14,670 nucleotides of DNA from Candidatus Bathyarchaeota archaeon (GTDB lineage Archaea; Thermoproteota; Bathyarchaeia; Bathyarchaeales; DTEX01): positions 1 through 14,670 of the forward strand of contig JAGGZB010000126.1 in NCBI GenBank assembly GCA_021162225.1. The letters run 5' to 3'. Positions 1 to 5,954 of the stretch are shown in pieces. The position numbers were made by a program, and so were the translations under genes. Every line of letters begins with the position of its first letter. Position 1 is the stretch's first letter. The notes beneath the pieces were generated by a model that was not told where the DNA came from, did no database searches, and saw only the letters and a list, made by a program, of their open reading frames with translations.

Positions 1-259
1 GCCAAGGCTTGGTCATAGCAGCTATAACCGTTACTCCGGAAGCCACACGTACATTCTTTCTTCGCAGAACCTTGAGGAGCTTTGCTCTCTGCGACGCGCT
101 TAGTCGACGGATTATCTCTGAATTGCTTGGAACATAGTTCAGTCTATACTTTTCAGCTATTTTCACCTTAACTCTATTAACATCTTCCCTTGAGGGATTC
201 GGGATATCCATCAGACTTTCTATGATATCTTTGAAGACGCTGGATTCCATGGTTCTCAT
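1..259 (-). CDS. elp3: Elp3 tRNA uridine-34 carboxymethyl synthase (N-terminal part)
   Basis: This is the N-terminal 86 codons of archaeal Elp3, cut by the left edge. Elp3 is a radical-SAM and acetyltransferase fusion that makes the cm5-type modification on wobble uridine 34 of tRNA. Reading leftwards from ATG at 259, the protein has a helical N-terminal segment, then PSNSEII, and ends in RVASGVTVIAAMTKPW. That stretch is the family hallmark just before the radical-SAM cysteine motif, which lies beyond the window. A second in-frame ATG at 250 is possible, and neither has a clear SD. A T-rich TATA-like stretch around 281-289 would suit leaderless initiation at 259. It is divergent from the epimerase-like gene. 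The family call rests on the SGV..AAMTKPW signature and is firm for a partial sequence. Confidence 0.88.
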   Translation of the reverse strand, partial: MRTMESSVFKDIIESLMDIPNPSREDVNRVKVKIAEKYRLNYVPSNSEIIRRLSASQRAKLLKVLRRKNVRVASGVTVIAAMTKPW

Positions 260-428
260 CTCATGAAATAAGAGGCTAAACTAAAAAGGTTTCTCAATCG
301 CAAAGATACGTGATTGCAAACTCTATTGGCACGATCAATGTATCTCAACATCCTTTAAAGTGCCTAGTGTCTAAAAAATTTGACAAAAATCATTTTTACT
401 TAAACTTGCGATTTAATATCGTTCAGCC

Positions 429-1148
429 ATGCCCATCTCAGTATCAATCCTCGAGTATGAGCAAACTCTTTACGAGAATATAGACGATATATCAATATCT
501 CCAGTCTTCGGCCACATCATAAAGATGATTAATACGGGAAAGATGGGATCGATACATTTAGATATTATGAGGCCGCCACTGATACCTAACAGAATAGTAT
601 TTCCAATTAAGCTCGTTGAGAAAATATGTGAAACGCTTCGAAGGAGGATTCCTTTATCTTTTCACCTTATGGTACCTGATCCAGTCATGATAATTGACGA
701 AATGAACGAATTCATTCCCAAAGAGGATAGAATCAAGAGCTTTGTGACGATTCACAGAGAATCCTTCAGCTCAGAAAATGAGATTACAGACGCAGTAAAG
801 CTCATAAAAGAGTACGGATACGGCAATGTTGGAGTCGGTCTCGACCTACCTACTCCTTGCAACGCGATCTCTGAAAGAACCGTGAGGACAGCCGATTTCA
901 TCCTTTTGATGACCGTACATATGGGTCGTGGTAGGCAGAAATACTCAGAGAAGGGTACGGAAAAAATAGATTACTTCTCTCGTAAATATCCAGAAAAACC
1001 AATATGGGTTGATGGAGGAATAAATCCGCATACGGCGCGTATTGCAGAAAAGGCTGGCGCGAGAACACTAGTTGTTGGTTCATTCATCACACTAAAGAAA
1101 AATCCAGTAGAGGGATTACTTGAATTGGCAAGCAGCATCAGCAAATAA
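429..1148 (+). CDS. Ribulose-phosphate 3-epimerase family protein
   Basis: The 239-residue protein has the family length and motif order of Rpe, a TIM barrel that interconverts ribulose-5-phosphate and xylulose-5-phosphate. The metal and catalytic set is all present: SIL at 6-8, H43 and D45 in HLDIM, H79 in HLMV, and D195 in VDGGIN, plus the phosphate-binding VVGSF near 215-219. Two usually constant loops differ. The MDG after the first aspartate is MRPP, and the MSVxPGFGGQ loop is MTVHMGRGRQ at about 161-170. An epimerase-type reaction is therefore likely, but the exact sugar phosphate is not certain. The ATG at 429 has no SD. A TATA-like TACTTAAA at 397-404 lies about 28 nt upstream and suits a leaderless transcript. 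It converges on the cupin gene, 21 nt away. Confidence 0.8.
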   Translation: MPISVSILEYEQTLYENIDDISISPVFGHIIKMINTGKMGSIHLDIMRPPLIPNRIVFPIKLVEKICETLRRRIPLSFHLMVPDPVMIIDEMNEFIPKEDRIKSFVTIHRESFSSENEITDAVKLIKEYGYGNVGVGLDLPTPCNAISERTVRTADFILLMTVHMGRGRQKYSEKGTEKIDYFSRKYPEKPIWVDGGINPHTARIAEKAGARTLVVGSFITLKKNPVEGLLELASSISK

Positions 1149-1169
1149 GACAGGATGATTTAGCAGAAG

Positions 1170-1511
1170 TTACTTTTTGTACGGGATTAAGCATAGGAAA
1201 ACCATCTTTTTCTTCCCCGTATTCTTGAAGTAGTGCTCAGCCCTAGGTGGAATAAATATAACGTATCCTTGAGAAACTTTTTGCTCCTTCCCCTCACAGA
1301 AGACTATTCCCTCCCCGCTTAGAATGAAGGATTCATGTTCCCAATCATGCGAATGCTTCGGCGTTTGACCTCCGGGATCAACCTCAAAGTATCTCATTGC
1401 AAAATTTTCAGCTCCATCCTTGCTGGAGATTAGCCATCTAACTCTAACACCCACAGCTCCGTCTTTAACTTCCTCGCTTGGAATTTCAGTGTAGTGGACA
1501 GCCTTAAACAT
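1170..1511 (-). CDS. Small cupin-domain protein
   Basis: This is a single-domain cupin of 113 residues. Numbered from the chosen ATG, cupin motif 1 is around PGGQTPKHSHDWEHE (H53, H55, E60 as likely metal ligands). Motif 2 is GYVIFIPPRAEHYFKN with H93, matching the G-x5-P-x3-4-H-x3-N pattern. Such stand-alone cupins bind a metal and often act as isomerases, dioxygenases or small-molecule sensors, and nothing here fixes the substrate. Start choice: a GTG at 1526 is also in frame, but the ATG at 1511 sits 3 nt after GGGAGGAG, a strong SD that would lie inside the coding region of the longer version. It lies 110 nt downstream of rpoK on the same strand and is convergent with the epimerase-like gene. 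Confidence 0.78.
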   Translation of the reverse strand: MFKAVHYTEIPSEEVKDGAVGVRVRWLISSKDGAENFAMRYFEVDPGGQTPKHSHDWEHESFILSGEGIVFCEGKEQKVSQGYVIFIPPRAEHYFKNTGKKKMVFLCLIPYKK

Positions 1512-1621
1512 GGACTCCTCCCTCACGGATACTTTAAGAGAAAAGAAGATTAAAATTATGCATTAAAAACGTTTTTAGGTTGCTGGATATGCGCAGCTAT
1601 TCCAAACAAAAAATCTAAATG

Positions 1622-1897
1622 TTAAAGAAGCCACTTGAGCGGTATATCTTGATAAGTTATGCCATCTGGCAGGGTTCTTCGAATAGTTATTGGCAAAACT
1701 CCCTTTTCAAGCTCTTCTAATGCAATATCTATAGGATTTGTCGGAGCTTTAGAGAGCTTAATAAGTATAGGCGCGCCCATAGCTATTTGGAGAGCTCTAG
1801 CTCCAACTATCCGGGCCTTCTCGAACCTTGTAAGGCGCGGAGGCCCTATGTAGATTTTTCTTTTCACATCAGTCTCAGAACTTTTATTGGATGACAT
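1622..1897 (-). CDS. rpoK: RNA polymerase subunit K (Rpb6/omega homologue)
   Basis: This 91-residue protein is the archaeal RpoK, equivalent to eukaryotic Rpb6 and bacterial omega, which clamps the largest subunit and promotes assembly of the enzyme. The signature LTRFEKARIVGARALQIAMGAP at about 22-43 is near identical to the conserved Rpb6 core. It is followed by a two-proline linker and the C-terminal RRTLPDG-x-PLKW strand. The first 18 residues are charged and variable, as usual. The ATG at 1897 lacks a good SD, but TTATATAA (plus strand 1921-1928) is centred about 28 nt before it, so the transcript is probably leaderless. It stands apart from other polymerase genes in this window. Confidence 0.95.
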   Translation of the reverse strand: MSSNKSSETDVKRKIYIGPPRLTRFEKARIVGARALQIAMGAPILIKLSKAPTNPIDIALEELEKGVLPITIRRTLPDGITYQDIPLKWLL

Positions 1898-1920
1898 TTA
1901 TGCATGCCTTGCTCAAAGTG

Positions 1921-1929
1921 TTATATAAA
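1921..1929 (-). promoter_or_regulatory. TATA box for rpoK
   Basis: On the minus strand the sequence reads GTTTATATAA, a good archaeal TATA box. Its centre is about 28 nt from the A of the rpoK ATG, so the predicted transcription start falls at or next to the start codon and the mRNA would be leaderless. Confidence 0.65.
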
Positions 1930-2058
1930 CAGGAGGTCTCGAGGAGCAAGATCCAAACGTTAAAGTGAGCGTTAATAGGATGTGGCCACAAATTTAAAAT
2001 CCCCATTTTTTGATGCAAAACTAAAAATCTTAATATAAATATAAATTTTACTAATTTT

Positions 2059-2076
2059 TGGTTCTGTTAACTTATT
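2059..2076 (+). repeat. Left terminal inverted repeat
   Basis: The 18 bases TGGTTCTGTTAACTTATT are the exact reverse complement of 2463-2480. Similarity stops just inside (ATTG here, GTTA in the other arm). The core holds the palindrome GTTAAC. Confidence 0.8.
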
Positions 2077-2198
2077 ATTGGTATAACATCTCGTGGATAA
2101 AAGAAGTTGGCGAACGAAGTGAACCAATTTGTGCGGAGCGGAGCGAAGCGTGGCCGTATGTCCGCTGTTACACGCTGTCAGCGCTTTGATAATTTACT

Positions 2199-2406
2199 TT
2201 ACTTTTTTATATATAATTCAATGTATCCACAGTTCTTGCAGGCATAAGCTATGATTTCTTTTTTGTCCTCTGGGCCATAAGTTAAAATCCCTTTTTTCCT
2301 CCTTTCTCGGTTTTCCAAAAGTGACAATCGTCTTGAGATGAATAGGATAAAGTCTTCCCTGTTCCATCTCGCCTCCACATTTTGGACATGTTTTAGTTTC
2401 TTCCAT
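2199..2406 (-). pseudogene. Small zinc-ribbon protein gene split by a one-base frameshift
   Basis: The start is clear: ATG at 2406 follows GAAAGAGGTGAAAAA, a strong SD. The first frame gives MEETKTCPKCGGEMEQGRLY and on through about residue 38, then runs out of frame and ends at 2218. The next frame supplies KGILTYGPEDKKEIIAYACK followed by NCGYIELYIKK and a stop at 2199. Joining them at the A6 run (plus strand T6 at 2292-2297) by dropping one base gives a coherent protein of about 68 residues, with CPxCG at one end and CxxCG at the other, as in small archaeal and bacterial zinc-ribbon proteins. The break may be a real mutation, an indel in the assembly, or ribosomal slippage. The gene is inside the inverted-repeat element, so it may be its passenger. 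Function is unknown. Confidence 0.6.
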
Positions 2407-2462
2407 TTTTTCACCTCTTTCATAAAACTAATTATTTATTTTTTATTTTTCATCTCACTAAC

Positions 2463-2480
2463 AATAAGTTAACAGAACCA
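2463..2480 (-). repeat. Right terminal inverted repeat
   Basis: AATAAGTTAACAGAACCA is the exact complement of the left arm. It ends about 24 nt before the TATA box of the gene at 2544, so the element abuts that promoter. Confidence 0.8.
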
Positions 2481-2503
2481 CTTCGGCATAGTCTCCGCAA
2501 ACC

Positions 2504-2512
2504 TTAATATAA
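2504..2512 (+). promoter_or_regulatory. TATA box for the gene at 2544
   Basis: TTAATATAA is preceded by the purine-rich GCAAACC, which could act as a TFB recognition element. The predicted transcription start is near 2534, leaving a leader of only about 10 nt before the ATG. Confidence 0.5.
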
Positions 2513-2543
2513 CTTTTTTACATGCATTTTTAGGGTCTTAGCG

Positions 2544-3200
2544 ATGCTGGAAGATCTGCAATTAACTGACATTATGATAATGTATGATAGAGACTTTGGA
2601 ATCTCGATCTTCCAAAACTTTAGAGGATACAATAGCTTGTTAGATGATGCTGAATGGTTGCTTGAAAGAACTCATTGCAGATCTCGAGGTTTCTTAATAC
2701 GTGTAGTCATGAAGGGGCAAAAAACGGGATTATGGATCGGAGAATACCTCTACGGAAAAAAAGGGATAGTTAGACAAGAGATTATCTTTCAAGGCTACGC
2801 TGGAAATATTAGCAAGGCAATTTTGGATTACGCGAGCGGAAGAATCTCCGAGGATGATCTTTTAAGAAGAATACGAATCGAAAACTTAAGAGAACTGAAA
2901 AGCAACGTAATCCGTGATTTTAAATACTACTATTGTCCCTCAAACCGCTTTCTCTATGAATGCTCCTATGTCGACGAGATATATTCAAGACTTGTGGAGA
3001 AATACGGTAGAGAAAAAAGGATTCCATACTCGCTTCTAGCGCGGGAGGTAGAGAAAATAAAACCATGCAGAGATGTGATTATATGTCCACTTGTCGCCTC
3101 CAACATATTCGAGAGGATTCTTAACTTAAACAGGGCTCTAAAGGCTAGGAGGATAGGTGAAATAAAATTTGTAACCCCAGATTTTGTGGAAATCGCCTAA
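2544..3200 (+). CDS. Hypothetical protein, 218 residues
   Basis: I do not recognise this family. The protein is soluble, with no signal peptide or membrane segment. It opens with a beta-rich segment (LTDIMIMYDRDFGISIFQNF), continues with strands around VVMKGQKTGLWIGEYLYGKKG, has a helical middle (about 88-125), and ends in a charged alpha/beta part. Four cysteines fall in its C-terminal half (C131, C140, C175, C181), in CPSNRFLYEC and PCRDVIICP, and could bind metal, but the spacing is not a standard zinc ribbon. The base composition and codon use look like the neighbours, which supports a real native gene. It has its own TATA box right after the inverted-repeat element and converges on the Mut7-C gene (12 nt apart). 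Confidence 0.7.
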   Translation: MLEDLQLTDIMIMYDRDFGISIFQNFRGYNSLLDDAEWLLERTHCRSRGFLIRVVMKGQKTGLWIGEYLYGKKGIVRQEIIFQGYAGNISKAILDYASGRISEDDLLRRIRIENLRELKSNVIRDFKYYYCPSNRFLYECSYVDEIYSRLVEKYGREKRIPYSLLAREVEKIKPCRDVIICPLVASNIFERILNLNRALKARRIGEIKFVTPDFVEIA

Positions 3201-3212
3201 AACGACTGTTCC

Positions 3213-3692
3213 TCACTTTAAATTCCTCATCACTCTATTAGCTTCCAGCAATGTTCGATTTATCTTCTTCCAATGGCTCCCTCGCCAATATATTTGTCCG
3301 CATTTTGGACATTCCCAAAACTCATCATAGAATTTAAGAGTTCCCGGAGGAACCTTTTCTCTAACTTTATCCTTAGAAACTGGGCGTATTCTGGCATTAC
3401 ATTTGGGACAACGAGAATTTTTCACATTTATCTCAAGATTTAGATTGAAGCGTTTGGCTACCGTGGCCAGTTTCTCAACTTCGCCATGTCCCTCAACGAG
3501 GAATGCAGATGCACCCTTAGATAACGCTCTTCGGAAAAGATCAGCGTCCCGCGTCAGTAAGATGCGATCCTCACGAATCGATATGTCGATGAGATCCTCG
3601 TCTTTTAGATCTCTAAAATACTTGACATCGTATCCTATCATTCTGAGCCAACGCGTAAGCTTCCCCAGCATTCCATCAGCTAGAAACTTCAA
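3213..3692 (-). CDS. Mut7-C RNase-domain protein (PIN-like) with zinc ribbon
   Basis: This 159-residue protein is a stand-alone Mut7-C domain (family PF01927), a PIN-like fold thought to be a ribonuclease. Likely metal-binding acids are D6 in FLADGMLGKL, acidic residues at 31-36, and D49/D51 in LLTRDADLF. A C-terminal zinc ribbon is formed by C95/C98 (CPKC) and C128/C131 (CPKC), followed by the typical YWRGSHW. The start is TTG at 3692, because the protein must begin just before KFLADG and no ATG is available. GAGGAT, right behind the pyrC stop, serves as its SD. It is 13 nt downstream of pyrC and almost certainly cotranscribed with it. Confidence 0.87.
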   Translation of the reverse strand: MKFLADGMLGKLTRWLRMIGYDVKYFRDLKDEDLIDISIREDRILLTRDADLFRRALSKGASAFLVEGHGEVEKLATVAKRFNLNLEINVKNSRCPKCNARIRPVSKDKVREKVPPGTLKFYDEFWECPKCGQIYWRGSHWKKINRTLLEANRVMRNLK

Positions 3693-3705
3693 GTCAAGTA
3701 TCCTC

Positions 3706-5040
3706 TTAGCGGATTATTTCTCCGGTTCCAGGTTTTCCAACAATCTCTCCTTCATCCATCACTAATCGTCCATTAACAAATGTCTTGATAACCCTTCCTT
3801 TAACAATTTTCCCATCGAACGGAGAGAACTTAGCCTTAGAATAAAACCTTGATGAATCGATCTTCCATTCTCTCTTGAAATCGACAACTATGAAGTCAGC
3901 GAAGCATCCTTCTCTTAAGCATCCTCTTTCCCTAATTCGGAAGATCTCCGACGGCCTCTTCGACATGAGCCTCACCATGCTGAGAAGAGATAAACGTCCA
4001 TTATTAACCTGAGTTAACATTAATGGAACCATGGTTTCAAGCCCCGGAAAGCCAGTAGCCGCATCCCACACCGACTTTTTCATCTTTTCATACAAAGCGT
4101 GAGGAGCATGATCCGAAGATATTATATCGATAACGCCGCCTTTGAGAGCATGCCATAAAGCCTCCCGATCCGCCTCGGATCTTAGCGGAGGATTTGTCAG
4201 AGCAATAAAACCTTGAAGATCCATTTCACATTTAGACAGAAGCAGGTGATGAGGAGTGACTTCACATGTAATAGGGACGCCTTTCCTCTTAGCCGATGAA
4301 ATTACATCTACAGACTTCCCAGCACTTACATGACAGATATGAATGTGAACACCGCTACCATAGGATATCTTTATAGCATGCTTTATCGCCTTAACCTCTG
4401 ACTCAGCTGAGTGTGCCTCCGAGAACGCTGATACATCACATCTTCCATTTCTTTTCAGTTCTTCCATCTTAGATTCTAAAAAAGCTTTATCCTCTGCATG
4501 AATCAAGACAGGAACATCAAGCTTTGCTGCTTCTCCAAAAAATATTTTTAAAGATTCCTCATCTTCCGGACTAACTCCACCTATTTGCCTCGAAAAGAAA
4601 AACTTGAATCCCTTAGCGCCGAGTTCAACTATTTCCCTCATTTCCTCGAGTCTTTTTGGGAAAGCCGAATAGAAAGCTACGTTTACTATGGAATTCTTGG
4701 CGGCGATCTTCATGCGCTCAAGCAGGGAATCGAGGCTCATCGTAACCGGCACGTTATTCGGCATATCTAATACTGTTGTAACTCCTCCAGAGGCAGCAGC
4801 ACATGTTCCTGTGAAGAAATTCTCTTTGTAACTCAGGTCTTGATCTCTCAGATGCACATGCGCATCAATAACTCCCGGAAGCACAAAGTTACCCTTTAGA
4901 TTTAGGCTTTCACAAGCAGGCGGCAAGTTGACTTCTTTAGAAACTTTTACGATTCGTCCATCATTAACTGCTAAGCCAGCTTCCACTATTCTATTTGGCA
5001 GACATATTCTTGCGTTCTTGAGAACTAGATCTACAAGCAT
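3706..5040 (-). CDS. pyrC: Dihydroorotase
   Basis: This 444-residue amidohydrolase has the length and signatures of a class I dihydroorotase, which reversibly cyclises carbamoyl aspartate to dihydroorotate in pyrimidine synthesis. The metal ligands are visible: H61 and H63 in DAHVHLRD, a candidate carbamylated lysine K146 in GAKGFKFF, H181 in HAED, H237 in CHVS, and D310 in SSDHAPH. EVTPHHL, LTNPPLR and GFPGLETMVPL also fit. Related allantoinases and hydantoinases are less likely, because the LTNPPLR and HLRD motifs favour dihydroorotase. The ATG at 5040 begins the usual LVLKNARI strand. A weak GGAG lies 11 nt upstream. It heads a two-gene operon with the Mut7-C protein. Confidence 0.93.
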   Translation of the reverse strand: MLVDLVLKNARICLPNRIVEAGLAVNDGRIVKVSKEVNLPPACESLNLKGNFVLPGVIDAHVHLRDQDLSYKENFFTGTCAAASGGVTTVLDMPNNVPVTMSLDSLLERMKIAAKNSIVNVAFYSAFPKRLEEMREIVELGAKGFKFFFSRQIGGVSPEDEESLKIFFGEAAKLDVPVLIHAEDKAFLESKMEELKRNGRCDVSAFSEAHSAESEVKAIKHAIKISYGSGVHIHICHVSAGKSVDVISSAKRKGVPITCEVTPHHLLLSKCEMDLQGFIALTNPPLRSEADREALWHALKGGVIDIISSDHAPHALYEKMKKSVWDAATGFPGLETMVPLMLTQVNNGRLSLLSMVRLMSKRPSEIFRIRERGCLREGCFADFIVVDFKREWKIDSSRFYSKAKFSPFDGKIVKGRVIKTFVNGRLVMDEGEIVGKPGTGEIIR

Positions 5041-5158
5041 CGTCTATGACTCCAGAAAAAAATTTAGCTCATAAGCTAATAAGATTATCCGGAAATCTAA
5101 TTAAGAAGCCATAATGAAAAAATAATCATTTACACTCTACAAAAAGCCCTTAGTTCAT

Positions 5159-5743
5159 CTACAACTCAGTCCTTCTCATCTCTCTACATTCTTCACAGAG
5201 AAAACTTCCCTCAACTTCTCTCAGATCATCAGACCATTCTCCACAGCTATCGCAGTAACCCGCTGAAGAGAAACCTTCATGCTCCTCCATTATGCTCTGA
5301 TTTTCTATTCGGGCTTTCTCCTGTATTATCTCTATAAGCTCAGGAGTTACGGCTAAGATATCCTTGCTGGAGATTATCCCCACAAGCTCACCCTTATACA
5401 TTACTCCTAATCGACGAATGTTCAGACGACTCATTTCTCTAGCTGCATCGCTCACCGTTTTCTCCGAGGATATCGTAACTAAGGGACTGCTCATAATCTC
5501 CTTGGCTTTAATCTCTCCAGGATGTAGATTTTTCGCCACTACCCTCACAACAAGGTCTCTTTCAGTTATTATGCCGATGGGTCTTCCATTCTTATCGTTG
5601 ATAATAACGCAACCCACATTATGTTTTTCCATAAGCTTCGCCACATCGCTTGCTGGGGTGCTATCGTCGGCCGTCACTACAGGGCTACTCATAACATCTT
5701 TGACCAGCATCTCAGATCTTATCTCTAGAGCAACCATGTTCAT
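5159..5743 (-). CDS. CBS-domain pair protein with C-terminal zinc ribbon
   Basis: The protein has two CBS domains (about 12-70 and 78-136) of the archaeal type, with paired VKDVMSSPVVT and AKEIMSSPLVT openings and GIITERDLV and GIISSKDIL ends. A helix (about 135-157) follows, then a short zinc ribbon (C164, C167, C183, C186; YCDSC and LCEEC). CBS pairs bind adenosine nucleotides or SAM and act as energy or metabolite sensors. The ribbon suggests contact with a nucleic acid or protein partner. No catalytic domain is present, so it is probably a regulator or adaptor. The ATG at 5743 has GAGG only 3 nt upstream, while the ATG two codons later (5737) has it at a better 9 nt, so the start is ambiguous by 2 residues. 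It is divergent from rpoH. Confidence 0.88.
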   Translation of the reverse strand: MNMVALEIRSEMLVKDVMSSPVVTADDSTPASDVAKLMEKHNVGCVIINDKNGRPIGIITERDLVVRVVAKNLHPGEIKAKEIMSSPLVTISSEKTVSDAAREMSRLNIRRLGVMYKGELVGIISSKDILAVTPELIEIIQEKARIENQSIMEEHEGFSSAGYCDSCGEWSDDLREVEGSFLCEECREMRRTEL

Positions 5744-5894
5744 ATTCCTCTTCAGAGACGCCTTGAATCAAGAAGCTATCAAAACCATTATTTTAATTTT
5801 TTGTGTAGCCAAACTAAAAGATATAATTCAGAAGAACTAGTGTCTTAAACGCATATTATTCTCATGGTCACTCTTTATCTTTTAAGGTGAAAGT

Positions 5895-5903
5895 TTATAA
5901 ATT
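5895..5903 (+). promoter_or_regulatory. TATA box for rpoH
   Basis: TTTATAAAT predicts transcription starting near 5925. That leaves a leader of about 30 nt before the ACG at 5955, with GAGAGGGAT inside it, and places the start of translation well before the GTG at 6021. Confidence 0.55.
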
Positions 5904-5954
5904 ATCATTCAATGTTTTTCGTTCTAGTAAGTTTCTTAGCGAGAGGGATAGGAA

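Larger units (their letters stand above)
2059..2480. mobile_element. Inverted-repeat-bounded element, IS6-like ends, no transposase
   Basis: A 422-bp unit is bounded by perfect 18-bp inverted repeats (TGGTTCTGTTAACTTATT at 2059-2076 and its complement at 2463-2480). The ends begin GGTTCTGTT, as do many IS6-family insertion sequences (for example IS257/IS431-type GGTTCTGTTGCAAA). The element has no room for a transposase. It holds only a broken zinc-ribbon gene on the minus strand and a GC-rich segment. The 8 bp outside each end (TAATTTTT left, ACTTCGGC right) do not match, so no target duplication survives. It is most simply a MITE-like or internally deleted derivative sitting between the promoters of rpoK and the gene at 2544. 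The alternative is a coincidental long inverted repeat with a regulatory role. Confidence 0.6.

Noticed and set aside
2028..2040. Possible target duplication (CTTAATATAA near 2028 and CCTTAATATAA near 2501) flanking the element
   Set aside because: The copies are not adjacent to the inverted repeats, and such AT boxes are common promoter sequence here.
2199..2423. A 74-residue protein read entirely in the frame of the zinc-ribbon C-terminus
   Set aside because: Its first half (KLKHVQNVEARWNRED) is the out-of-frame reading of CPKCGGEMEQG. The SD and cysteine motif support the other frame at the N-terminus.
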